Source: Acidobacteriota bacterium (lineage in GTDB: Bacteria; Acidobacteriota; Holophagae; Acanthopleuribacterales; Acanthopleuribacteraceae). Taken from it: a stretch of 51,396 nt of DNA. The position numbers and the translations under genes were made by a program. Below are positions 8,096-18,600 of this stretch, one piece after another (position 1 is the first letter of the stretch; every line of letters begins with the position of its first letter). The DNA lies in the NCBI GenBank assembly GCA_030066195.1, contig JASJCB010000076.1:1-51396 (forward strand), read 5' to 3'. Under the pieces are notes generated by a model that saw only the letters and a list, made by a program, of their open reading frames with translations, was not told where the DNA came from and did no database searches.

Positions 8096-8817
8096 AACGC
8101 GTGCTGGTCGACCGCCTGGCTCCGCCCGGACAGGAGTTGGTTCCGCCGTCGGATGAATGTCATCACCTGGTGCGCGTGCGCCGCGTTCAGGCCGGGGAAA
8201 AATTGGAATTGCTTGACGGCAAGGGCGGCCTGGCCCTGGGCGAGGTGTCGGCGGTCACCCGCAACCAGATTACGATCAGAGTGACGGAGCACTTGGAAGA
8301 GACTCGGGAATCGCCGTTACAGCTTACACTTGGCATCGCCCTTCCCAGCCAACTAAGTACCTTCGACGGCGTTTTGCCGGGGCTGGTGCAAATGGGCGTA
8401 AGTCGAATCTACCTGGCGCCCACCGACTTTTCCGGCCGTTTGAAAAAGGCCCCGGACCGCTACTTGTCCCGGCTGGAAACCATTGTGCGCCAGTCGTTGA
8501 AACAATGCGGTCGTACCATGGGCCCGGAGATTGCCATACTTAAAGATTGGCAAAGCCTGTGCGCTCGAATGGCCGAGGAAAACCAGGTGAACCTGGTCTA
8601 CCATCCGGTCGAAGAGACGTCCGAAACCCCCGACACGTTGACGCGGCTGGGCCTGCTCATCGGCCCGGAGGGCGGTTTCTCGGACAAGGAAATCGAAATC
8701 ACCCGTGATCATGGTTTTCTCGTCAAGGGCCTGGGTCCCCGAATTCTCAAAATGGAAACGGCACTGATCGCCGTAGCCGCTTGGGCCCAAAGCCGGTATG
8801 GTGACCTGGGCGCTTGA
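8092..8817 (+). CDS. rsmE: 16S rRNA (uracil-1498-N3)-methyltransferase
   Basis: SPOUT-fold methylase that modifies U1498 of 16S rRNA. The C-terminal knot signature is clear: LLIGPEGGFSDKEIE and LGPRILKMETALIAVAAW, which are SAM-binding trefoil-knot motifs. An N-terminal PUA-like domain precedes it. I chose the GTG at 8092 over an earlier in-frame ATG at 8071 because it makes a GTGA overlap with the prmA stop, has AGAGG upstream, and starts with the usual beta strand (MKRVLVDRL). The prmA-rsmE order is common in bacteria. The gene converges on the next one, with only 3 bp between stops. Confidence 0.93.
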   Translation: MKRVLVDRLAPPGQELVPPSDECHHLVRVRRVQAGEKLELLDGKGGLALGEVSAVTRNQITIRVTEHLEETRESPLQLTLGIALPSQLSTFDGVLPGLVQMGVSRIYLAPTDFSGRLKKAPDRYLSRLETIVRQSLKQCGRTMGPEIAILKDWQSLCARMAEENQVNLVYHPVEETSETPDTLTRLGLLIGPEGGFSDKEIEITRDHGFLVKGLGPRILKMETALIAVAAWAQSRYGDLGA

Positions 8818-8820
8818 CCT

Positions 8821-9483
8821 CTAAAGCGCAATGCGCGCGATCGGTCCCCCGGCGCCCAGGATTTCCAACGACGATAAAGGCGTGTTCTTGGGCATCTTAA
8901 AGACGATGGAGCCGGAGCGAGATTTACTCGGGTCCAGGTCGCCGGGCCGCATGGCGCCGCTGTAATGACGCGTTTCCACGGCAGTTCGATATCTGCCGTT
9001 GATGATAAACGAGTTGGGGTTGACCCGGAAATCTTCCGTGCTGTTGTTGATCAGGGTTAGGTCCAGAATGACGAACTCCAACTCCACCCGCCTCCCGGTA
9101 TTGGGATTGGTGTTACTTTCACCCAGGAAACCGACGCCGCTGTCACCGGACCGAGTTCTGCCGGCTTTGATATCGAAGATCAGGCCCTTGATTTTGTCCT
9201 GCCTGCTGATCTTCTCTAAACGCAGCCGAATCATGCCGGTAAAGGGATCTTCCGTGTTCACGTTCAGCTGGCCGAAAGTGGATCTCTGACCTTTGATAGC
9301 GGCGGGCATTACCGAAATGATCACGACCGCCAGGACGACGGTAAGCACAATGCCGGCGCGGGAGACAATCATCCTGGCGGCTTGTTGACGGTACTCGTTG
9401 TCGATTTGGGGCCCGGCAATTTCAAACTGGGGTAGTTGCCGCGGCTGAATACTTTTACTATCCTGGTGCCACTCGGGTTCCAT
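8821..9483 (-). CDS. Membrane-anchored protein with C-terminal beta domain, unknown function
   Basis: 220 aa with about 40 polar N-terminal residues, one membrane helix at roughly 44-63, and an exported C-terminal domain. That domain has phrases such as LEFVILDLTLINNSTEDFRV and NSFIINGRYRTAVE, a pattern seen in Ig-like, DUF4352-type extracellular domains where a short loop NNSTEDF links strands; the assignment is tentative. Topology would be N-in, C-out. It stands alone on the minus strand, with a GAGAGG 8 nt before the ATG, and converges on rsmE. No catalytic motif is visible. An adhesion or envelope role is possible but not shown. Confidence 0.7.
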   Translation of the reverse strand: MEPEWHQDSKSIQPRQLPQFEIAGPQIDNEYRQQAARMIVSRAGIVLTVVLAVVIISVMPAAIKGQRSTFGQLNVNTEDPFTGMIRLRLEKISRQDKIKGLIFDIKAGRTRSGDSGVGFLGESNTNPNTGRRVELEFVILDLTLINNSTEDFRVNPNSFIINGRYRTAVETRHYSGAMRPGDLDPSKSRSGSIVFKMPKNTPLSSLEILGAGGPIARIAL

Positions 9484-9738
9484 GAACCAACCTCTCGGCG
9501 GCTGTTTTTACTATCTTAACAGATACGGTTCACTGATCGCACCAGAACCCTCCGGGCGGAAAAACAAAAGCCGCGTCCACAAGCATCCAGTTCCAAGCCG
9601 ACACTTCCACATCCATTTTGTTCGGCATCGAGTTTTGGAGCTAAAAATGCACGTACCTTCGACAAAGCCTACACATTCGGGCGCAAAATAGACCATACAT
9701 GCATCCACCGGTCAACACTCCGGCGCCGGGAACCTAAA

Positions 9739-9846
9739 TGTATGGACTTCCGGGGTACTCCCTTTCGCCGGGAAGGTAGCCACTCGTGACATGTGGGTAG
9801 TTCCCCGGCGAAAGGGAGTACCCCCGGAAGTCCATACCCGTACATT
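9739..9846. repeat. Long inverted repeat (about 35-bp arms)
   Basis: Arm 1 (9739-9773) contains TATGGACTTCCGGGG and then TACTCCCTTTCGCCGGG. Arm 2 (9801-9846) is its near-exact reverse complement, with single-base slips in the G/C runs and one 4-base insertion near its end. The 27-nt loop holds one half of a second inverted repeat. As RNA this would form a very stable hairpin. Confidence 0.8.
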
Positions 9847-9923
9847 CTGAGCCGGGGAGGTACCGTTTGAAATCCATACCCGTACATTTTTGCCCGAGGA
9901 AGCAGCCACATGAAACGAGTGGC
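9779..9923. repeat. Second inverted repeat, interleaved with the first
   Basis: GCCACTCGTGACATGTGG at 9779-9796, inside the loop of the 9739-9846 hairpin, is complementary at 16 of 18 positions to CCACATGAAACGAGTGGC at 9906-9923, which lies outside that hairpin. This crossing order is the topology of an RNA pseudoknot. Confidence 0.7.
9831..9888. repeat. 16-bp exact direct repeat
   Basis: TCCATACCCGTACATT occurs at 9831-9846 and again, without change, at 9873-9888. The first copy is part of the right arm of the long inverted repeat. Confidence 0.8.
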
Positions 9924-10127
9924 TGACTTCCGACGGTCGGGAAGTAGCCATGGAGATACATGTATAGTCTTTTTTGATGCTCTAAAAAGGTAGCTGAAAG
10001 CCGTAGGTGCTTAGGTAAAAGCAGGTTATATGATTTCTTTTCGGGAAACATATCAAACCCAAACAGAATTACCGTTAGCGCTGAACCATAGACAAACTCC
10101 GAACAGGACAGGGACCCGATTCAAGAA

Positions 10128-13100
10128 TTAGCCGGCTATGGGGTTACTGAGGCACCTGCCGGTTTGTGAACCTGTTTCTCGGGCCAGGTCTTCGGGCGGT
10201 CCCTTGAAAACGATACGGCCACCTTCTTCGCCGCTGCCCGGGCCCAGATCGATGATGTGGTGGGCGTGCCGGATAACTGCCTGATGATGCTCTACCACGA
10301 TCAAGGTGTGACCGTCCTTGACCAACGCGTTGAATAGTTTCAGCAGGTGAGCTACGTCCTCGGCGTGCAGGCCAGTGGTGGGTTCGTCTAACAGGATCAA
10401 TCGACGCCGGTTCTTGCCCGTGAGCAGGGCCGTTGCCAGTTTAAGGCGGCGCGCCTCTCCGCCCGACAAACTCGAAAGGACGCGTCCCAGGGAAAGGTAC
10501 CCCAGTCCCAGCCGCGACAACATGGCCAGGGGTTGTGCTATTTTGGGTTGATCGGCAAAAAGGGTAGCGGCTTCCTCCGCGCTTTGCTCCAGGACCTCCG
10601 CGATGGTCCGCCCTCGGTACCGACACGCCAGGGTTTCGGCATCGAAGCGTTTGCCGTTACAGATCTCGCAGATGGTTTGCACATCGGGCAGGAAATCCAT
10701 ACTGATGTTGACCGTGCCTTTCCCCGCGCAGGTTTCACAGCGTCCGCCTTTGCCGCCCAGGGCGAAGCGGGTCTTACGGAAGCCTCTCGTCACTGCCTCC
10801 GGTGTTTTGGCGAATATGGCCCGAATCTGGTCGTAAATCCCCAGGCGAGTGACCAGGTAGCCGCCGCCCGAGCCGGGTGGGTCCTGATCGGACGCGCTAA
10901 TCTCGTCGTAGGCGTCCAAGCCGTTGATCGCGGTACAGTTCACCGGTCCACCCGTCGCTGCCGATGCGGCCAGAACGTCGAAAACAAGGCTTGACTTACC
11001 GCAACCGGAAATGCCGGTCACCGCGATCAGTCCACCGCCGGGAATGGTGATATCGATATTCGCCAGATTGTTGGCGTGCGCGCCCTCGATGGTGATGCCC
11101 GGACCCGGCTTGTATGGGGCGGGTTCCGGCATTCGGCGTCTACCTTCCAGCCAGGCGCCGGTCAACGAACCGGAACCCAATTCATGCGGCGGGCCCTGGC
11201 AGATAAGGCGCCCGCCCGCTTTGCCCGCACCGGGCCCCAGTTCGATCACGTGATCGGCCGCGCCGATAACCTCGGTATCGTGTTCTACGACCACTACGGT
11301 ATTGCCCTGTGCCGCCAGGGCCTTCAGCCGTTGCACCAACCTGGCCGTATCGCTCGCGTGCAGGCCCGCGGTGGGTTCGTCCAGAACATAGGTTACGCCA
11401 CGCAGCCTGGCGTCCAACTGAGAAGCCAGGCGCAGACGCATCAACTCGCCGCCCGAGAGCGTGTCCAGGGAACGGTCCAGGCTCAGGTAGTCCAGGCCTA
11501 ACGCTTCCAGGTCGGCAAGACGGCTCAGTAGCGACGGCCCCAGTCCGGCGGAAACGGCCTTTAGAACCGGTTGCTCGGCATTCATCCAGTCTTTCACGAT
11601 AGCTGCAGCCTGTTTGACGGTCAGTCTGTAAAACGCCGGCAGGCTGTGGTTGGCAATGGTCATGTCGCGGTAGGGCGCTTTCAGCCTCGTGCCACGGCAG
11701 GTTTCGCACGGGACCCGGCTCAGCACATCGGCCATGGCCTTGCCGCGTTCCGTGCCGCGCTTGCGGGCATACTCTTCCTCGACCAGACCCGCGAATCCTT
11801 CCCAGACGGTCTCCCATTCATGAACACCGGTTCGGTTTCCGCGGCGATAATGCCAGGTCACCGGATAGATCTGGTCGCCCGTCCCATGGAAGGCGACCGT
11901 CCGGGCTTGTTCATCCAATTGATCGACCGGGCGGTGTAAATCCAGGCCCCTGGCTTTTTCGACAGCGGCCAGGACGGCTAGATACCGGCCCCGGCGTTCT
12001 CCGTAGAAGCGGCCGGTTTTGGTGCCGTCCAGGGCGCCTTCGAATAGGGACCGAGACGGATGGGTCACCAACTTGTTCGGATCGCAAATGGTGCGGCTGC
12101 CCAGCCCGCTGCAACGGGGGCAGGCGCCCAGGTGGTGGTTGAAGGAGAAGTGTCGCGCGGTCAGCGGTTCACCGGCATCGGTTGTCGGGCCGAGGACTCT
12201 GGCGTAGAACAGGCGCAGGATCTCGGCCAGACCGCTTCGGGTGGCCGTGGTAGCTCTTGGATTGGCGGCGCCGTGTTTCTGGCTCAACGCAATTGTCGGG
12301 GTGATGCCCTCCGCGCCCTCCAAAACGGCATCGCCGCCTCGGGTCATCATGCGGCGCGCCTGGTTGGACAAACTGGCGGCGAAGCAGCGGCGGCCCTCGT
12401 GGAACAGGGTGTCGAAAGCCAGGGATGATTTACCGCTGCCGGAAACACCGGTGACCACGGTCAGGCGGTTCTGGGGGATGGTGACATCCACGGCTTGCAG
12501 ATTGTGGGTACGCACACCGCGCAACACGATCGGCGTTTCGGCCGGCGTCGGTCGATCGACCAGGGTCGGCACGGCCGGAACAGCACCCGCTAGGAAAGGA
12601 GCCAGGGCCTTTCCGGTAGACGAATCCGGGGCTGCCGCAACGGTTTCCGGCGTACCTTGGACTGTTATGGCGCCGCCTTCCAGCCCGCTGCCCGGTCCCA
12701 GTTCTACCAGGAAATCGGCGCATTTCAGCACGTGCGGATTGTGTTCGACGACCAGCACGGTGTGGCCCGAGTCCACCAGGCTTTGTAGCGCCCGCAACAG
12801 CACCGCGATATCGGCCGGGTGCAGGCCCGTGGTGGGCTCGTCCAATATATAGAGGACATGGCCGCTCGCGGGCCGGCCCAGTTCTGCCGCCAGCTTGACC
12901 CGCTGGGCCTCGCCGCCGGAGAGGGTGGTCGCGCTTTGGCCCAGCGTCAGGTAACCCAGACCCAGTGCGGCCATGGCTTCCAGGATGCGTTCCGGGCCGC
13001 CGGTGTCCCGAAATGCCTCGAGAGCCTCCTCTACCGTCATGGCCAGGACTTGGGCCATATTGTAGCCGCGAAATCGAATGGCCAGGATTTCCGGGGAAAA

Positions 13101-15413
13101 CCGCTGGCCGTCGCAGGTTTCACATTCTACTTCGACGTCCGCAAACCCGTGCATAGCGATTTGCTTGCTGCCCGCGCCCTGGCAATCCTCACAGCGACCG
13201 CCCTTCACGTTCATGGAGAACCAACCCTTGCGCAGCCCGGCCTCGCGGGCTTCCGGCAGCGCGGCGAACAGGTTGCGCACGAGGACCAGCAGACCGGTAT
13301 AGGTGGCGGGGTTACTGCGCGGGGTGCGGCCGATAGGGGACTGGTCGATGTGGATTACCTTGCGGATATGCTCCACGCCTCTCAGCTCCCGATGTTCACC
13401 AGGCGCCGCCGAGACCCCATGTAAACGGCGTCGCAAGGCCCTGGCCAGGATGGTGTCTGCCAGGGTTGACTTGCCGGCGCCGGAGACGCCGCAAACGGCC
13501 AGGAAGGTGTTGAGCGGCAGACGTAATTCCAGGTCGCGGAGATTGTTGGCGGTTGCGCCGATCAGGTGGAGGGTGTTGCCGTTGCCCTTGCGGCGCTTTG
13601 CGGGGACGGAAATGGTTTCCTCGCCTGCCAGAAAGGCCCTGGTACGGCTTTCCGCGGTGCTTTGCAGCAATCCCGCCGGGCTGCCGGCGTAGCCCAACTG
13701 GCCGCCGTGAACGCCGGCGGCCGGTCCCAGTTCTACCAGCATATCGGCGGCGCGCATGCCTGCTTCGTCGTGCTCCACGGTCAAAACGGTGTTGCCCTGG
13801 TCGCGCAGGCCCGTCAACAGGCCGGACAAGCGCTTGCGGTCTCTTGGGTGAAGGCCGACGGACGGCTCGTCCAACACATACAGAACGCCGCGCAGCCCGC
13901 CGTCCACCAGGGTCGCCAATCGCAGTCGGTGCGCTTCGCCGCCGGACAAGGTGTCCGAGCCCCGGGCCGCATCCAAGTGGCCCAGGCCCAAGGCTTCGAT
14001 TACCTGAACGCGGGCCTCGCATTCGGCCAGGACCGGATCGGCAATCGGATTGCCCCGCAGAAATGTCAGGGCTTGGGGCAATTGCGAGAGCGGTCGTGCG
14101 GCGTAGTCCGCGATGTTTTTGCCGTCCAGGGTCACGGCCAGGGCTTCCGGATTCAGGCGCTGCCCGTTGCATTGCGAACAGGTGACGGTGCGTACGAAAC
14201 GCAGGATGTTCTTATTGCGATCGCGCTTCAGGGTTTCGGTGATTACCGGCAGGAGGCCCTTGTAATAACCTTCTTCGCGGGGTTTGGCGGTGATGCCGGA
14301 CCATTTCAGGCGATTCTCCAACGGATGCTTGCCGAAGGGAACCTTGAGTCGGGTGCTGCCGTTGAAGATGACGTCCTTGTGTTCCGGGCCGAGATCTCGC
14401 CAGGGCGTGTCCACATCGAAACCATGAGCGCGACAAACCTGGTCCAGTACGTCGATGGTCACCTGGCTGTAGACGATGTAGCCGTTGGGCGTGGAGGGGA
14501 CCAGGGCGCCGCCGCGTAAGGTTTTCGTCGGGTCCTTGACAAGCAGGTCCGGATCGACGAAATCACCGACGCCCAGCCCTTTGCAAGCGGGACAGGCGCC
14601 GAAGGGGCTGTTGAAGCTGAAGAGTCGCGTGCCCAACTTGGGCAGCCCGACGCCGCAGCCGGCACAGGTCGCGGCGGTTGCAAAACGCTCCATCCGGCCG
14701 TCGGCGAGAATGTAAAGGACGCCCTTGCCCAAATCCAGGGCGCGATCGACGGATGCCGACAGACGGTCGACGGTTTCGGGTTCGATTCGGGCGCAGACGG
14801 CGTGGATGGTATGTCGTATCGATTCGTCTAATTGCGGTAGGGGTTCGGCGGGGGTGAGCGCGCCGTCGATCCAAAATTCGCGAATGCCGGCTTGGGCCGT
14901 TCGAGCCAGGAGTTCCTTGCGCGCCCCACGATGATCTTCCACCAAAGGCGCCAAGACCAGAAACGGGCCTCGTGCGAAGCGAGCGCGCACTAACTCCACA
15001 ATGGTTTCGGGAGAAACGTTTTCCGCCGGGGCGCCGCAGGCAACGCAGTGCTGAACGCCGAGCCGCGCCATGAGTAAGCGCAGGTGGTCATAGATACCGG
15101 TCAACGTGCCCACGGTGGAACGGGGATTGGCCGCGACCGTCTTCTGCTCCAGCGCGATCGCGGGTGAGAGACCGCTGAGTTCTTCAACGGCGGGTCGATG
15201 CAGTTTGCCCAGGAATTGACGAGCTACGGATGAAAAAGTTTCCAAATAGCGCCGCTGCCCCTCGCGGAAGAGGGTATCGAAAGCCAGGGAGGATTTACCG
15301 GACCCGGAAACCCCGGTGACGGCGATCAATTGACCATGAGGCAGGTCCAGGTCGAGCTGTTTAAGATTGTGTTCGGCAGCGCCGCGCAGACGGATAACGG
15401 GTTGACGAGCCAA
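10128..15413 (-). CDS. uvrA: Tandem-fused excinuclease ABC subunit A (double UvrA)
   Basis: UvrA is the damage-sensing ATPase of nucleotide excision repair. A normal UvrA is about 940 aa with two ABC ATPases; this protein is 1761 aa and contains two UvrA units end to end. Unit 1 (to about 890) has Walker A GVSGSGKS (34-41), LSGGEAHRLRLA, a second Walker A GVSGAGKS and LSGGEAQRVKLA. Unit 2 has GVSGSGKS, LSGGELMRLRLA, GISGCGKS and LSGGEARRLKLA. Zinc-module cysteines (CPACKGLG, CEDCQGAG, CPRCSGLG, CETCAGKG) are present in both. In unit 2, the conserved IDQSPIGRTPRSNPATYTG segment of unit 1 is replaced by a glycine-rich unrelated stretch. The start is a TTG with AGGAGG 5 nt upstream. Long fused UvrAs are known in several phyla. 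Confidence 0.95.
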   Translation of the reverse strand: MARQPVIRLRGAAEHNLKQLDLDLPHGQLIAVTGVSGSGKSSLAFDTLFREGQRRYLETFSSVARQFLGKLHRPAVEELSGLSPAIALEQKTVAANPRSTVGTLTGIYDHLRLLMARLGVQHCVACGAPAENVSPETIVELVRARFARGPFLVLAPLVEDHRGARKELLARTAQAGIREFWIDGALTPAEPLPQLDESIRHTIHAVCARIEPETVDRLSASVDRALDLGKGVLYILADGRMERFATAATCAGCGVGLPKLGTRLFSFNSPFGACPACKGLGVGDFVDPDLLVKDPTKTLRGGALVPSTPNGYIVYSQVTIDVLDQVCRAHGFDVDTPWRDLGPEHKDVIFNGSTRLKVPFGKHPLENRLKWSGITAKPREEGYYKGLLPVITETLKRDRNKNILRFVRTVTCSQCNGQRLNPEALAVTLDGKNIADYAARPLSQLPQALTFLRGNPIADPVLAECEARVQVIEALGLGHLDAARGSDTLSGGEAHRLRLATLVDGGLRGVLYVLDEPSVGLHPRDRKRLSGLLTGLRDQGNTVLTVEHDEAGMRAADMLVELGPAAGVHGGQLGYAGSPAGLLQSTAESRTRAFLAGEETISVPAKRRKGNGNTLHLIGATANNLRDLELRLPLNTFLAVCGVSGAGKSTLADTILARALRRRLHGVSAAPGEHRELRGVEHIRKVIHIDQSPIGRTPRSNPATYTGLLVLVRNLFAALPEAREAGLRKGWFSMNVKGGRCEDCQGAGSKQIAMHGFADVEVECETCDGQRFSPEILAIRFRGYNMAQVLAMTVEEALEAFRDTGGPERILEAMAALGLGYLTLGQSATTLSGGEAQRVKLAAELGRPASGHVLYILDEPTTGLHPADIAVLLRALQSLVDSGHTVLVVEHNPHVLKCADFLVELGPGSGLEGGAITVQGTPETVAAAPDSSTGKALAPFLAGAVPAVPTLVDRPTPAETPIVLRGVRTHNLQAVDVTIPQNRLTVVTGVSGSGKSSLAFDTLFHEGRRCFAASLSNQARRMMTRGGDAVLEGAEGITPTIALSQKHGAANPRATTATRSGLAEILRLFYARVLGPTTDAGEPLTARHFSFNHHLGACPRCSGLGSRTICDPNKLVTHPSRSLFEGALDGTKTGRFYGERRGRYLAVLAAVEKARGLDLHRPVDQLDEQARTVAFHGTGDQIYPVTWHYRRGNRTGVHEWETVWEGFAGLVEEEYARKRGTERGKAMADVLSRVPCETCRGTRLKAPYRDMTIANHSLPAFYRLTVKQAAAIVKDWMNAEQPVLKAVSAGLGPSLLSRLADLEALGLDYLSLDRSLDTLSGGELMRLRLASQLDARLRGVTYVLDEPTAGLHASDTARLVQRLKALAAQGNTVVVVEHDTEVIGAADHVIELGPGAGKAGGRLICQGPPHELGSGSLTGAWLEGRRRMPEPAPYKPGPGITIEGAHANNLANIDITIPGGGLIAVTGISGCGKSSLVFDVLAASAATGGPVNCTAINGLDAYDEISASDQDPPGSGGGYLVTRLGIYDQIRAIFAKTPEAVTRGFRKTRFALGGKGGRCETCAGKGTVNISMDFLPDVQTICEICNGKRFDAETLACRYRGRTIAEVLEQSAEEAATLFADQPKIAQPLAMLSRLGLGYLSLGRVLSSLSGGEARRLKLATALLTGKNRRRLILLDEPTTGLHAEDVAHLLKLFNALVKDGHTLIVVEHHQAVIRHAHHIIDLGPGSGEEGGRIVFKGPPEDLARETGSQTGRCLSNPIAG

Positions 15414-15624
15414 AGAAACCTCCTACAACCGGCACACCCTACCATAAATCGGAAGCGAGGAAAAAGTTTGGGAGGTTTCGGAGATATGGTTTAGAGTTAT
15501 CACACAATCTTCGAACTGAGATAGAATAAAGCGATGCGACAAGTTTACGAACTTGTTGAGATTTGCCGATAGGCAGGCAGGGGACTCCCCGATTATCCCG
15601 GGTAACGGAGATGAATCGCAGATC

Positions 15625-18600
15625 ATGATACGGGCATACCTGTTAGGGTTGTTGTTAGCGGTCGGCTCGATCGGCGGATCGGCCCTTGCCCAGGGAACGT
15701 TTCGTTTTCGGCACCTCTCCCTGGAAGCCGGTCTTTCCCAGGTTCAGGTTACCGATGTTTTGCAAGACCGAAAGGGCTTCATGTGGTTCGGCACCAAGGA
15801 CGGGCTCAATCGTTATGATGGTTACGAGTTCACCGTTTACAAACACGATCCGGAAAACCCGGCCACCCTGTCCGACAATTATGTCGAGGTGCTCTGTGAG
15901 GATCGTAACGGGCTGCTGTGGATCGGCACCAGAGACAGCGGGCTCAGTGTGTTCGACCCCAAGCGCGGCGTCTTTCGCAACTTTCGACATCAGGAGGGAG
16001 CCGACAACGGCCTTAGCAACGGCGGAGTGCTTGCCCTTGTCGAGGATGATCAGGGGAATTTATGGATCGGTACGCAACGCGGCTTGAATCGCTATCTGCC
16101 TGAAAGCGGCGTCTTTCAATCTTTTTTCCACGATCCGGCAGACCCTTCCGGTTTGGTCGACGACCGTATCAATAGACTTCTCATAGACAAACGAAACACC
16201 CTGTGGATTGGTACAAGCAAAGGTTTGGTCTTTTTGGAACCCGGGTCCGAGAAATTTCAGTTTTTCGACGTAACGCGAGAAGGGTTCCCGGAAAAATATA
16301 TCACTGCCCTTTTTCAGTCTGAATCCGGTGTCATTTGGGTGGGAGGAGGACAAGGCTTGTTATCTTTCGACCCCCATTCTGACCAACCGCTACGCTCTGT
16401 CCGCTTTCACTCTCTCGAGGAATCCTCTTCACGGTTTACGCAGATCAACACCATCTTCGAAAACAGGGAACGGATTTGGGTGGGGAGCCAGGAGAAAGGG
16501 CTTTATATTTTCGAGCCGGGAAAGGAGGAGGTGCTTAACATTCTCCCCAACCCCATGGACCCGAAGAGCTTGAGCTATCATTCCATCGCCCGCATTTACG
16601 AGGATCGCACCGGCCTGCTCTGGATCGCCACCTCCGGCGCCGGCCTCGACATCTACAACCCGGATCTTCCTTTTTTCTACCACGGACTACGGGCCGACGG
16701 CACGGGCCTTAAGAGTGAAATCATCTACGCGGTTCAGCGGGATGCAACCAGTGCTCTTTGGGTAGGCACGGACGGCGGCGGAGTCAATGTGCGGGACCCC
16801 CGAACCGGCGTCTTTCGCCGGCATGATCACAATCCCGAGGACCCCTATTCCAAATTGAATCGGATCACCACCCTGTTGCCGGGCGTCGGAGGTTCAATGT
16901 GGGTGGGCACTACCGGTGGTCTTTTCTCAATGAATATCGAAACTGCCGATTACAGCGTGTACCGGAATCGGCCCGGCGATCCCTCCAGTTTGAATCACGA
17001 TTATGTGTCTTCGCTATACCAGCCGGAAGAACCCCATGCCCGTGAATTTTGGGTAGGCACCGACGGGGGACTCAATCTTCTGGATCTGGAAACGGGACGA
17101 TTTCGCCGGCCTTCGGCCGATGTAAACGACCCGGAAAAGATTTTCGGGGGAACCGTCCGAGTGATTCAAAAAAAGCACGGTGATCAGGCGCTTTGGTTGG
17201 CCACGGAACCGAACGGCCTTTACCTGGTGGACATGGAGGCCAACCCGATCGCGCATTACCGGCACGACTTCCGGGACCCGAACAGTCTGAGCAATAATCG
17301 CGTAACTTGCCTGTGCCCGGATCCGCGACAACCCGAGCGCTTTCTATGGGTAGGCACCCGGGGCGGCGGGTTCAATCTCCTGGATATGGCCGGCGGTCAT
17401 TTTCGACAATTTCGGACCCGGGACGGGCTGCCCAATGACACCGTCTACGGCATTCTGGATGATAAGCGCGGTTACTTGTGGTTGAGCACCAACAAGGGCT
17501 TGTCCCGGTTCGATCCAAGCTCGGAGACCTTCGAAAACTTCGATCAATACGACGGCTTGCAGGGCGATGAATTCAACACCGGCGCCTATTTCAAGGACGC
17601 GGACGGTACGCTGTATTTCGGCGGCATGGAAGGGTTGACGGTCTTCAATCCGGCCGAAATCCAAACGCGCACGGCCCCTCCCGATATTATCGTTTCGCGC
17701 TTTCTGCGATTCAATCGCGAGGTATTGCCCCGGACACTTGATGCGACCTCTCCGCTGAAAGAAGCCATCCACGACACGAACACTATCGAACTGTCCTACC
17801 GAGATTCCGTTTTTTCCTTCGAACTGTCGCTGATGGATTACGCCAACCCGTCCAAGAATCGCTATGCCTACAAAATGGACGGATTCGATGACGCCTGGCT
17901 GTTCACCAAGCCCGGCAAGCGAACGGCCACCTACACCAACCTGGACCCGGGAACCTATACCTTCCGGGCAAGGTCGGCCGGCCACGAAGGTTCGGGCGAC
18001 CATATAGAAGCGGTGATCGACGTCATCATCGAGCCGCCGATCTGGCAGACATGGTGGGCCTACCTGGTGTATCTCACCGCCGTGATTCTTCTGGTGTACG
18101 CCTACATTCGCGCCAACCGGCTCAAGTTGGAACAGGAACGCCGAGTTGTTCAACGGCTGAGTCATTTAGACGCTATGAAAGACGAGTTCCTGGCCAATAC
18201 TTCACACGAATTGCGGACGCCCTTGAACGGGATTATCGGACTCACCGAGTCCTTGTTATCCGGCGCCGGGGGGGAACTCAGCGCAAGCGCCAAACAAGAC
18301 CTGTCGTTTGTTGCATCTTGCGGGAAGCGCTTGACGGGGTTGATCAACGACATCCTCGACTTTTCGAAATTGAAGAATCAGACCTTGGAACTGAACCTGG
18401 AAGCGGTGGACGTGCGGGAGGTCGTCGAGTCGGTGCTTTCCTTGTGCCGGTCGCTGGTGGATCGGAAACCATTGGAACTGGTGAGCCGCATTCCCGAGGG
18501 GTTGTCCGAAGCCTGCGCGGATGAGAATCGACTCCAGCAGATCATGTTCAACCTGATCGGCAACGCCGTCAAATTCACCGAGCGAGGAAGCGTCGAGATT

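Larger units (their letters stand above)
9484..10127. other. 644-bp intergenic region with complex repeats
   Basis: It lies between the hypothetical membrane protein (start at 9483) and the end of uvrA. The part from about 9738 to 9935 is built from interleaved inverted and direct repeats, listed separately. Either side I see no convincing gene: the short frames are mostly made of the repeats and lack a ribosome-binding site. The right end is AT-rich and featureless. Confidence 0.6.

Noticed and set aside
12819..14519. Long plus-strand frames inside uvrA (200 to 317 codons)
   Set aside because: They are antisense shadows in a G+C-rich gene; the minus frame has all UvrA motifs uninterrupted over 1761 codons.
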